DNA of 64,000 bases, from contig CDMY01000047.1 in assembly GCA_001179505.1 (NCBI GenBank), forward strand, positions 1 to 64,000. Direction: 5' to 3'. A program made the position numbers and the translations under genes. Each line of letters starts with the position of its first letter. Position 1 is the first letter of the stretch. The notes under the pieces are model-generated. The model saw only the letters and a list, made by a program, of their open reading frames with translations. It was not told where the DNA came from and did no database searches. The stretch comes from Vitrella brassicaformis. Lineage: Eukaryota; Sar; Vitrellaceae. This document shows, piece after piece, positions 35,525-46,629 of the stretch.

Positions 35525-37545
35525 TCACGACGCCACATAGTGAAAAGTCCCATACTCTGACGTCAACAGCACCTCATTGCGACCTGCACACACAGAGAGG
35601 GAGGGGCACAGTTCTGTCGCCTTGGGCGTGTTGGATATTACTGACTGGCCTTGTGGGTCTTGTGTGGCCTCTATCTTGCCGACCACCTTGCAGTCCAGCT
35701 TGAACTCGCTGCAGCTGGACTGAACCGCACTCACCAGACTCTCAGGACCATATATCTGTTCGTTCCAGCCAACGGACAGCCGAAAGGGAAGGAAGGACTG
35801 TCCGTGTGCGCCGTGCGTCAGCTCGTATTGTGTGTGTGTACCTCCATTCTGTGTCCCATGTTGAAGACCTGGTACATCTCTTCCCACGAGGCCTTCGAAC
35901 ACCTCTGGATCTCCTGCAGGCAGGCAGGCACCAATTTCATTTCAAGACACACATAAATGAGACGCACACACGGCACGGACACACGTGTGCGTCTCCAGGA
36001 GCAGCGCACAGCAGGTCATCTATCTATTCTACCCACCTTGAACAGTGGGGGGCAGGGGAACAGATTGTCCTTGACGTACCGCAGACGCTAATTGACGACA
36101 CACACAGACAAAGATAAATCGACACCTGTCCCTGCATGAGTGAATGCAGCCTTTCCTTTCCCTGCACTCACTATGTACCTTTCCGAACTTCATGCACTTG
36201 GTCTGCCCGCCACCAGAGCAGTGAATCACACCACGCACCTATGGACACACACACAGATAGATGGACACACAAGCCACACGCGCCTCCCCTCCTCTCTGTC
36301 GCATTCCCCCTCCCCCACCTGTTTCCTGTATGTGTTGAGGAGTTTCTTGATGACGGGTGCGTAGGTGCGTGTGGGTGAGAGTATGGCCTGTCCGATGGTG
36401 AGTGGCGTGCCCTCGAGGGGGTCGGTGAGTGAGTGGGGCCCCTGGTAGACCAGCTTGGTGTCGATGTTGGGGTCCGACGTCTCGGGGAACTTGTCCAGGT
36501 AGTCCTTCCGCAGCAGCTCGTGACGCGCCATCGTCAACCCATTGCTCGCTATGCCGCTGCAGCCACGGATATCAATCACATACATGCACACAGATGCACA
36601 TGACCACCATGGCCACCATGCCGCCCACGCTCTCAGTCACCTGTTGTATGCGCTTTCATATGTGGTTTGTCCGGTGCTGGAGAGGCCGATGATGACGTCC
36701 CCCGGCTGCATCTCCTCGTTGGTGATGACCTCGTCGCGGCGCATGCGGCACGTCACCGTGCTGTCTACAATGATCGTCCTAACCAAATCCCCTACACACA
36801 CGCATAGACAGACGGACGGACAGACATGCTGCTGCTGCTGCTGCGTGGAGGTGTGTATGGCTTGACTCACTCACTCACCGACGTCGGCAGTCTCGCCTCC
36901 GGTGGTGATGAGGGGCACTCCCAGGGAGGAAAAATGGCGGGCGATCTTCTCGTTCGAATTAATTATCGTAGAGATGACCTAAGGAGATAGATAGATGGAC
37001 ACACCGAAATGGAGAACAAGTAGACGAGGCGCGTCACTCTCTCTCTCCTATGGCGCACCGCACCTCTCCCGGTATGACTTTAGCGTTTCTGCCGATGGTG
37101 TTGGAGAGGAGCATGACGTCGCAGGCACCCACACAGAGGAGGTCGTCGGTGTTCATGACGATGGCGTCCTGTGATATGCCCTCAAACACCGACACGTCGC
37201 CAGTCTCCTTCCAATACATGTACGCTATGGCTGACTTGGTCCCTGTGGGCAAACACGTATGCACACACACACACAGACATGTATATGACGAGTGAGTGAG
37301 TCGATGGTGTGTGTGTGTGGCTGACCTGCCCCGTCTGCATGCATCACAATGCAATAGTCCTTGTCGCCACACAAGTGATCCTCAACGACCTGTGCACACA
37401 CACTTGTCGATTCATTCATTGCGTGGCGTGCTGTGTGGCTGACCTTGCAGAATGCGCTAGGGAAGAGGCCCTGGTCGACCTTTGCAATAGCGTTGTGGAC
37501 ATCCTCCTTCTGATGCGACACGCCCCTGTCAGCGTACCGACTCAT
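35525..37545 (-). CDS. purM: phosphoribosylformylglycinamidine cyclo-ligase (AIR synthase), Bacteroidetes-like type
   Basis: Ten exons on the minus strand: 37545-37444, 37389-37326, 37242-37064, 36978-36879, 36791-36641, 36556-36319, 36238-36179, 36087-36037, 35913-35842 and 35755-35525, giving 415 residues. The N-terminus RGVSHQKEDVHNAIAKVDQG and the blocks MHADGAGTKSAIAYMYWKET, DAIVMNTDDLLCVGA and TGGETADVGDLVRTIIVDST recall from memory the AIR synthase variant of Bacteroidetes. So do LSPTRTYAPVIKKLL, HCSGGGQTK, VKDNLFPCPPLF and MYQVFNMGHRMEIY. The fused or E. coli-type enzymes look different. It closes the imidazole ring of AIR in de novo purine synthesis, using ATP. No other purine gene is in the window. 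No targeting presequence is evident. An AGCTCGCA element lies 148 bp upstream. Confidence 0.9.
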
Positions 37546-37692
37546 CACGACGCACACCCGACGGTGCACCTCCTGTGTGACCCTGGAACGGGCGGACACT
37601 CGCAGATCTGGGTAGACTGGGTCTTGTGTGTGGAGTGGGCGTCGCGCCACACGGCTGCCTTTCCCTTCCGCGGCGTGAGACGCGACACATTC

Positions 37693-37700
37693 TGCGAGCT
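37693..37700 (-). promoter_or_regulatory. AGCTCGCA motif upstream of purM
   Basis: Exact motif on the minus strand, 148 bp upstream of the minus-strand ATG at 37545. Confidence 0.4.
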
Positions 37701-38161
37701 CGTGATCGATACTCAAACCCTGAAACCTGAACCCTGCCAATTATCATCATCTCGAAGCCGAGACGATTTGAGCGATTGGACACTGACTCTGACGAAGACG
37801 CCCATTTGGGCCGCAAAGCGTGCTTGATGAGCCTGACGTGATGGTGATGATGCACCTGGCACTCACCTGGCCCCCCAAAGGCCTCAAAGTTTCAAAGGCC
37901 CAAACTGACCAGAAGGAGCGTGGTGAGTCCGCCAGTGTCGGCCAGCTGACCGGGAAGGGCGAGGAAGGCGGCGAGAATCAGTTTTCTCGACGAGACACCC
38001 CAGATTTTCGCTCTCCAGCCTTCTCTGGGCCTCCTCTGGGTGTGCGACCAGCTGCAGCAACGGAGGCTCAAACGGTCCCAATATTGGGCTGGTTGTTGGC
38101 TTCTGTGGTCTGCGCCGTCACGGACGGCAGCGTGCTGTCGTGGTCGGCGCGCATCGCTCTG

Positions 38162-38578
38162 ATGTGCAAGCCGAAGGGCGTCGACATCGGCGTCAACATC
38201 CTCAAGGCCCGAGAGGAGAAGAGGGAGAGGAGGCGCAAGGCGGAGATCAAGAGGAACAAAGGGCTCGTCCGAGAGGTGAGAACATCATTGCCTTTGTCTT
38301 GACATGCATCTCTGGTGATGATTCTGCTGGTTGTGCAGCCAACGCCACTCGCTGCCGTCGGCACCCTTCGGCGGCCGCAGCGTGTACAAACCGCAAATCC
38401 CGAGGGTCGAGAGAATCTCCGATGTGATCGACAGCGGTATTTGCTCAGGCACACACGCTGGTATCGTCTCCTGGACTGGGCGGGCTCGTGGCTTGCTGAC
38501 GCTCTTTTACAGCAAAGAGCCGCCGCAGGCAGACAAGGTCCGAGAGCCGTTTATAGCTATGAAAGCCCCTCGTCTTGA
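38162..38578 (+). CDS. tentative small basic protein
   Basis: Exons 38162-38275 and 38339-38578 can be joined in phase to give 117 residues. The first part (DIGVNILKAREEKRERRRKA, then EIKRNKGLVRE) is a convincing basic helix. The second exon is less protein-like and another frame is also open there, so the 3' structure is doubtful. No family recognised. The frame is also open upstream to 37820, so the real start could be earlier. Confidence 0.3.
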
Positions 38579-38682
38579 CGCGGACCTTGCTCGAGACGTC
38601 ATTCAGCAGCCGCAGCCGGCTCGCCCGAGCCCGTCAAGCTCAAGGCGGAGCTCAATGGGCCGGAGGAGAGCGGGGGAGGGAG

Positions 38683-39889
38683 ATGGAGCCGAAGTTCATC
38701 GAGCTGCTGGACAAGATCACCTTCACCGGTGCGCACGAAGCACATGAAATAGCGAGGACGGGGAGGGAATGTGCGATGAGGAGAAAGCCAATGAGACATG
38801 CAATGTGTGTCGTGGAATTTGTGGGCGATGACTTCGCCATATGGAACATCCCACTAGGAGGACTCGTACGCTCACAAGACGTTCACACATATAGAGAGAG
38901 ACAGAGAGCGTGTTTCTTGTACATGTATGCGTCTCACGACACCACGCCCACGCCCACGCCGATACCCACCACCAACCCGACGCGGACGCCCCCGGACGCC
39001 CTCTGCAGGAGGGAGATTGCCGCCCTGGAGAGGAAGATTGACGAGCTGTTCGTGCGTCTGCNNNNNNNNNNNNNNNNNNNNNNNNNNNNNNNNNNNNNNN
39101 NNNNNNNNNNNNNNNNNNNNNNNNNNNNNNNNNNNNNNNNNNNNNNNNNNNNNNNNNNNNNNNNNNNNNNNNNNNNNNNNNNNNNNNNNNNNNNNNNNNN
39201 NNNNNNNNNNNNNNNNNNNNNNNNNNNNNNNNNNNNNNNNNNNNNNNNNNNNNNNNNNNNNNNNNNNNNNNNNNNNNNNNNNNNNNNNNNNNNNNNNNNN
39301 NNNNNNNNNNNNNNNNNNNNNNNNNNNNNNNNNNNNNNNNNNNNNNNNNNNNNNNNNNNNNCCCCCGCAAAGCCAACACCACAGCCACCGCCCACCAGCA
39401 CAGCCACCAGCACCGTGCTCTACAGGGGTGCAAGCCCTGTCCACCGAATTGCTGGTGGCTGGGCGGCAATATCACAATATGGACAACGGTACTTGTCATG
39501 ATCGGCGAACTGGGGGTGGTATGGCTCAGCATGATGATTGTCCACTACTGCAGCCAGGGCGCTTCGACAGGCGGGCTGGCGGAAATGGTATGTTCTGTTC
39601 ACCCAGACCAATTGCTTATACATGTATCTGTTCTCGTGTGTCTGAAGGCACTGTATGCGATGCTCAGGGTGCCGTGAAGGAGTGTTTGAAGAAGAAATTC
39701 GACAAGAATGACCTCCGCATGAAGTTCGCCGCCGAACTGGGCCTCCTCGTGCTGAAGATCAATCACAGACATGGCTACAAGCACAAGGACTTATACGAGA
39801 AGATGGTGGGGCTGTCGTGGAAAAAGGTCGCCCTGAGGGGTGTCCAATACTGGGTGGGCATAGCAACGACACAGAGGAAGGTTCGGTGA
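38683..39889 (+). CDS. unidentified gene fragments around an assembly gap
   Basis: A possible first exon starts at 38683 (MEPKFIELLDKITFTG, donor GTGCGC near 38729). A coiled-coil-like piece (REIAALERKIDELFVRL) runs into the gap at 39062. After the gap, 39650-39889 reads KECLKKKFDKNDLRMKFAAE, then LGLLVLKIN and LYEKMVGLSWKKV to a stop. Whether these belong to one gene cannot be told without the missing 300-N segment. No family recognised. Confidence 0.3.
39062..39361. other. assembly gap (300 N)
   Basis: Exactly 300 N, inside a probable coding region. Confidence 0.99.
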
Positions 39890-40491
39890 GTGAAAGGTGA
39901 TGACTCCATTCTCTTGTTCAGATGGAAATCACAGCGGCCTCGCTGCCTCGCTGCCTCTTAAGATCGACGTGCACAGGGAGCATTCAAGACCCGATCACTC
40001 CCTCAGGTGGCCATGCTAGCGAGGGCCGGGAAAGGGGCAGTGTGTGTGAGGTGATGCTTGGATGTACGTATGTGCCGGCGACGCTGACGCGTGTTGGACT
40101 GGTGTGGATGGGTGTGCGGGAGGGGGGAAGTGGTGTAGGGGGAAGTGGTGTGTGACGGACGAGAGAGAGAGAGAGTGAGTGCCTTGATCAGATGCGACGG
40201 GATGGACACCATCTGTCAACGTCATGTATGTCCGATACTGTGTGTGGGCATTCATGCCATGTCAGTGAGTCATCCATCCGTCCATGTAAGCATTCAAAAC
40301 AGCCAAACAGACCATCGCCTCAGACAGTCAGACACACACACCAGCCATCAAACAACCGCTTCGCCACTCGCCCGCCTCCCACCCTGGCTGGCCGCTCGGT
40401 AGTCTCCCAAGCACCAGCCAAGGTGAAGAGGTGCGAGGCTAAGAAGCCGCTTGAAAGCTCGGTGTTGGTGTGTACGGGGGAATCAGGGTCA
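39890..40491. other. spacer downstream of eL33
   Basis: About 600 bp with GAGA and CAGTCAGA-type repeats. I see no supported gene. Confidence 0.5.
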
Positions 40492-41195
40492 TCATATGTT
40501 GGATGGGTACATCATGACTCGGACAGGTGCACCGAATGACTTGGGCGGAAGGGCCGAGGTGAAGCGGGCACGGACCACACCGCTGTTGCCGTGCGGACGA
40601 CGCACCTTGCCCCATATCGCCTAGCGCACAGACACACCAAAACACGCGTTGAGAGAACCGTGCCTGTGTGCGTGCCTTGTGCTCGTGTGCCTCACTCCCC
40701 TCCTCCCTCGCTCTGCCCGTGCCGTGCCGTGCATTCTTAGATCCGTACGCACCCTGAAGCGTGATCCCTTGACCATCTTCTTGGCCTTGTAGACGTAGGC
40801 CACCCGTTTGCCGAGGTACCAGTTGGCGTCGTCGCGCGTGTTGACGCCCTGGATCTTCAAGAGGGTGCTGTTGGGGTCCTGATTCACCTTACTCCTGTCC
40901 ACAGACAGACACACACAAACACACACCAACAAACAGACAGGCGCAACGCAAACACGCAGTCAGTCACTCAGTCAGCGGAAGATCCCGCCGATTTCTCCCT
41001 CCCCTCCCCTCTCTGACTGTCTGTCTGTCTGATGCGTGTGCACCGGCGATCTGCCTGCCTGCCTCCTGCTGGCCGACAAATGAGCTGCGAGTGCGTCACT
41101 CACCTCTTGTATCCCAGCACGACGCCCTTCTGGTACAGCCGGACGGGCTGTTTACCCTGCTTCTTGATGCTCTTCCTCACCTTCTCCTCAGCCAT
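40492..41195 (-). CDS. RPL35A: 60S ribosomal protein eL33 (L35a)
   Basis: Three exons on the minus strand, 41195-41104, 40894-40753 and 40620-40492, give 120 residues (human 110). Diagnostic blocks are [53 protein letters not shown] and the C-terminal [14 protein letters not shown]. It is a structural protein of the large cytosolic ribosomal subunit. The gene is head-to-head with the LRR-RING gene, 247 bp apart. A near match to the promoter motif (AAGCTCAG on the minus strand, about 41233-41240) lies about 40 bp upstream. Confidence 0.95.
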
Positions 41196-41442
41196 CTCAA
41201 ACCACCGGACGGCGAATCACCGATCTTCTCTCTGAGCTTGCAGTTCAGTTTCGCGATTGACCCTTAACCGACCGACCGACCGACAGAGGCCGTGTTGCTT
41301 TCAGTTGCCGTGGAGTATCGACAGGTGGGCAGCGACCACATTCCTGCAGTGCAGTGCAGTGCCCGTGGAGGAAGAATGAAAAACTGCGCTTTCTGTTGAT
41401 TGTGGTTGCCGTCAGACACGTACGTACATCTACGATTGCAAG

Positions 41443-44400
41443 ATGATGGTGCACCCGCGTCAGGCGCGTGACTGGGCCAGGTTTGTAGGCAGGCCCAGAG
41501 GATACCCTGGAGAAGTCGACATACTGGTCAGCCCAGCTGCCGAGATGGATAGTCTCTTTGAAAGCACTCACTCTGTCAGACAGACGGATGCAGAGCAGAG
41601 CACCTCTCTCTGCGTGTGTCGTGTGTTGTGTGCTTCCAGCTCGACCCGCAGGACACACACAGCCCACGCAAGGGATTCCCGCCCTTGAGTGAGTGAGCTG
41701 AGCCTCCCGCTGGCGTGCGGGGCAAGCACACGACACAACAGCAGTTCATCCATCCATCTCTGCGCTATGAACCGTTCGTTTGTTGTGGTGCGCATTGTAT
41801 TGTGTCGTGTGTGGTGTGGTAGGTGACGAAGACGCGACGCACTTCGCTGAATGGCTGCAGCGTCCCGCGAACTACCAAACGATGATGTCCCCGGGTGGGT
41901 CGGTGGAGGGCCACAAATTTCCGCGCACGATGACTCACTGGTTCCACCGTCTTCTGATGTGATGTGATGTGTTGTGTTGTGTTGTGTTGGTGTTAGGCTC
42001 ATATCTTATCGGTGAGTCGGTTGAGTGTGTTTTGTGTAGCTTGTGGATGGATGTGTGTGTGTGTGTGTGTGTGAAGTCAACATGAACTGCAATAAGGACA
42101 AGCGCGAGAGCGGCCCTCACAGCCCTGTCATCGAGAGAGGGCTGCACAACAGCGGAACCATCGCCGTCATGGTACGTGCGTACCCCAGACAGCCGATCGA
42201 CAAGCCTAGCCTCACCAACCACACGGCACGGCACGGGCACGGCACCACCCCACGACCTGGCTGGCAATCAGCCATCGGCTAGGCTGGCTGCCTACCTCTT
42301 GTTTGTTTGTGATGTGCAGAATGCCTTCATTAGCCTAGCGCGCCGTCTTATGGAGCCAGCCCCTCCCCGTCAGATCCACCTCGATATACGCATACTCAAG
42401 CTGTACGCACACCCACCGCACCGCACCGAGGGAGGGAGGCGGGACAGGCCAGGCCAGCAGCACACCACCTGTCGCACACACACGCGCGTGTCACGCTCTT
42501 GACCTCGTGTCGTCGTGTGTGTCTGTCTGTCTGTGTGTGTGCAGGTATAGGAACCACATTAGCGACACGGGTGCCACGGCCATCGCGGACCTGATCCGTG
42601 CCCTGCCCACGGCTTTGGAGGAGCTGCATCTGAGCCACAACCACCTGACGGCCAGGGGCGCCAAGGCCATCATCGAGGCGTTCGACGACGGCCGCAAGAG
42701 GGGCCTCTACCCCAAAAACAGGGGCGGCCCATTCCCTGTCTGGCTACGCATGGTGAGGGAGGGAGGGAGGGAGGGAACAGACGGGTGTGAGTAGATTGGA
42801 TTGATGTGTGTGGACGGGGCTGACCTGACCTGACCGGTCTCTGCTTGCCGTGCGTTTGTAGGAGAACCAGATCACCCCCGGAGGCATCGATGGGCGAGAG
42901 CTCAACGAGTTCCTTGTATCCAGGAAAATCACATTCTGTCAGGAAATGTAGGCTGGGCACACACGCCATCCCATTGGTTGAGGGGGGTGCCGGATGGTCT
43001 TGCTCTGTCTGTGTGTCTGTGAAGGGGGCGCGACGGGGGGCGCGAGACCTGTGGCACCAAGTTCTGCAAGCACTGGGTGGGCATACAGGGACACCACAGA
43101 CACACCACAGACACACACACACACACACACACACAGACAGACAGAGAGGGAGAGAGAGATATTGAGCAGTAGAGCGGGCGTGGGGCATTAGTTGGTTGTG
43201 TCACCCCTCCCTCCCTCCCTCCCTCCCTCCATTGGTCAGGACACCAGGAGGGGCGAGAGCTGCCCTCTGCTCCACCTGGGCACTAACGCCGAGATGCCAC
43301 CCAGTGAATACAACTTCACCAGGTGCGGCGCGGTGCGGATGTCAGCCACTCACTCAGTCAGCCAAGCAGATGAGAGAGATGCACATATTTCATACTGAGT
43401 GTTATGTGATTGATGACTGGTGCGTGCAGCAGAGCGCTTCGCGGCTCCAGCCGGCCCAGTACTCCAGCTCAGCAGCAGCAACAGCCACACCCCCCGCAGC
43501 AGCAGCATCCCTCAGCCAAGGTCCGTCCCTCCCCGTCCCCTGCCAGCCTCCCCCGACTCAACTCACACCCTGTTGGCCATCACAACAACCACCAGCCGCC
43601 TCCCCCCGCCCCCTCTGGGCCACCGGCACCTCCCCACCGACCCATGATTCACACGGGCGGCCCTGGCCCCTCCAGGGGCCCCCCCCACCTGCAGCAGCAG
43701 CACCAGCAGTATCAGCCTGTGGCCAAGCAGCACCAGGCGTCCACACCGCCCCGCACACCGTCCAACAACAGCACACCGCGGGCGTCTGTGTCGAGCGGCA
43801 CCAGTAGCAGCCTGGGGGCCGGGCCGTCTGGCACCACCACTGCCAAGGCCCCTGCTGCTGCTGCTGCTGGTGGTCCGCCGCAGGCCAACGGGCAGCAGGG
43901 CAGGCCGCAGCAGCAGACACAGCAGTACGTGCCCAAGCAGCAACAGCCGCCGCCGCCGCCCCCCGCCCCGGCGCCTCCCAGACAGCCGGCCCCGCCTCCC
44001 CCGAAGCAGCAGGCGCCCGTCCCGGCTCCGCCAAAGGTACCGGCCCCCGCACCTCCGAAGCAGCCGGCACCAAAGGCTCCTGCTGGGAGTGGTGATGGGG
44101 GTGCTGGTGTGGGTGTGAGGGGTCGTGTGGAGGGTAAGGGTAAGGCTCAAGGGGGTGGTGGTGGTGAGGAGGCGAAAGCGATGGAGGAGCTCAAGAAGAG
44201 CTATGCTATGCTTAAGAAACGGTCAGTGAGTGAGCAATACGGTTGTTACGCGAGGGACACGTGCTGACGTCCATCTGTGTGTGTGTGTGTGTGTTGATAT
44301 GTCATCCATCAGTTACTTGGAGGGTTTGCAGCAGCTCAAGGTGGTGGATGAGGCGCTCGGCTCCATCGAATGCACCATGTGCATGGACGCGTGAGCAGCA

Positions 44401-44753
44401 CAACACACGACACGACCATGTCAGACAGACAGACAGGCAGGCAGGCAGACAGACACGTGGGGTGTGCACATGACAGACATGTTGTGTGTGCGACTGACTC
44501 CCCTTTGTCTGATGTGATGCATACCTACCATGCAGCAAGAGGACCCACGTGATAGCCATGTGTGGACACACGAGTAAGGAAGCCCACACGGGGGGTGGAC
44601 ACACACCACAAGCCGCCGGATGTGTGTGTGTGTGTGTGTGTTTAATGTGCAGTCTGCAGTAGGTGTGCGAGTGAACAGCAGCTGGCAGCTGGAGGGAAGT
44701 GCCCCTGGTGCCAAAAGGAAATCTCATTCCTGCATAAGGTCGAGGGGTGGTAG
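41443..44753 (+). CDS. LRR and C-terminal RING finger protein (putative E3 ubiquitin ligase)
   Basis: Fourteen exons: 41443-41526, 41640-41688, 41823-41894, 41997-42011, 42077-42171, 42320-42402, 42545-42752, 42862-42947, 43025-43076, 43240-43322, 43430-44221, 44313-44390, 44536-44573 and 44653-44753. This gives 611 residues. Residues ~105-230 carry leucine-rich repeats of the RNI type (LDIRILKLYRNHISDTGATA, LEELHLSHNHLTARGAKAI). A ~260-residue Pro/Gln/Ala-rich linker follows. The C-terminus is a C3HC4 RING (CTMC, then MCGHTICSRC and CPWC). The domain order suggests a ubiquitin ligase with an LRR substrate-binding part. Exon 4 is only 15 nt. Upstream exons before 41443 cannot be excluded. Confidence 0.82.
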
Positions 44754-46629
44754 GTAGATGGATGGAGAGGCAGACAGACCAAGGGAGGTTAGCCTGCTGT
44801 GGGCGTGGTGGACAGAGACAAGAATTGCCTGCCTGCCTGCCTGGCTGCCCCTAGCTACACATCCACACACACATCCATGGCTGCCTGGTGTGTTGAGTTG
44901 TGTGTGTGTGGCGCCTGCTTGCTTCCTGCCCGGCTGTTGGCTGGCGAATTATATTAAGGGGCGGTGCGGTGCGGTGCCATCAGTCGTATGAACGCTGGAC
45001 GGCTGGCTGGATGGCTGGATGGATGGCATGTGCGTGCGTGCGTGCGTGCGTGCGTTTTTGGATGAGCCTTTCTTTATCTGTGCATAGTCCGAGACCGAGT
45101 GAATGAGTGAATGGCGTGTGCGCAACCGAAGGAGCGAATAAAGACTCATTCGGATAACACAACACGTAGGGGGTACGTACGAATGTCTGCCGGTAGGTCC
45201 GGTCCGCGCCGCACATGCACGCGTCATGTATGTCATACATGAGGGAGGGAGTATATCCCCGACCATCGGTCCGGTCGACCAACCAACCAACCAACCAACG
45301 AACCAGCCAACCAACTCCACTGTTCACTCCACAAACAGAGCGAGCAACCAAGCCATTCAGCCATTCATTCATTCATCATACACCTGTCCATCCGCCCGCC
45401 CGCCCGCCTGCCGGCCTGCCTGTTTGTTTGCCGCGTGTGCCCACAGGATGGTTTGTATGGTTATGGTTATGGTCACGGATGCATACATACGTAGTTAGTT
45501 AGGTACATTTGGATGGCATGGCCATGGATGGACAAGCTTGCAGCAGCATTAGTCAGTCAGTCAGTCAGTCAGCCAGTCAGTCGCCGTCTGTTTGGTGCGT
45601 CTGCGCAGTCAGGTGAGGTCAGGTGAGGTCAGGTCCGGTGATATGTGTAGCTACCCACAATTCGTCCGTCTGTCCGTCAAAAAATGCAAGAGTGCATGCC
45701 TGTCTGCCTCCCTGTCTGTCTGTCTGCCATCCCGCTCCTCCGCCCCACATCAATCAATTGAAATCCACAGGCCGGCCAGGCTGTGTTTCCTCGATCGAGG
45801 TGAGCTCGAGTGCGAGTGCGAGTAAGAGTGTCTGTCTCTACAGCAGCCAGCACGTGTGTATGGCGGCATGGCGACCTGTACACACAAGACAACACATCCC
45901 ACTCACTCTACTGGTCGGTGCATCATTCATCAATGGCATGCATGCATGAATGTCGGCCGCTCGCTGCAGAAAGACAGAGAGAGCATTCAAGCACGTCACG
46001 TACGCACCCCACCGCACATCGATCGACAATGGGCTGGGTGACGCACAGTCCGTCCGTGTCCGTGTCCGTGTCCGTCCTTCCCCCTTACGCAGCACCAGGC
46101 AGGCGTCTAGCCACACCCAACCCATGTATGTATCCCCAACCCCACCCACCCACCCCGTCCAGACGAGCTCAGATAAGCGATGGACAAGGCCGGCCGCATG
46201 AACCAGTCCCACTCAACCACCACCACCACCACCCAACACCAGCCGCAGGACACGAAAGGCCGCCGGTCGTCGACCCGCCTCTCTCCCCTCCTTACGCCCA
46301 CAAGCCCACCCACCCAGTCAGTCAGTCAGTCAGTCTACCCACCGCACTTACACTTACGCAGCCAACCAACAACCATCCAAAAATACCCACCAACCATCCT
46401 GCCCATGTGCATGGATTGCTGCAGTGCAGCGTGTGTCCATGTGTGTGCGCGTGTGTGTGTGTGGTTGCTAAGAGACTACTGGTAACTGCCTGCCAGCCTG
46501 CCAGCCTGCCATCCTGCCAGCCAGGTGACCCAGCCAACCGGACGGACGACGAGCGGCCGGGCCGAGCTTCAAAGTCTCAGTCGGTCGGTCCGCCTGTCCT
46601 GTCAGTGGCTTAGTCGATGTCTGGCTGGG
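44754..46629. other. convergent repeat-rich spacer
   Basis: About 1.9 kb between the 3' ends of the LRR-RING and SKP1-like genes. It contains many short tandem repeats (CCAA at 45279-45300, AGTC near 45552-45584, GTCCGT near 46051-46075) and no supported gene. Confidence 0.55.
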
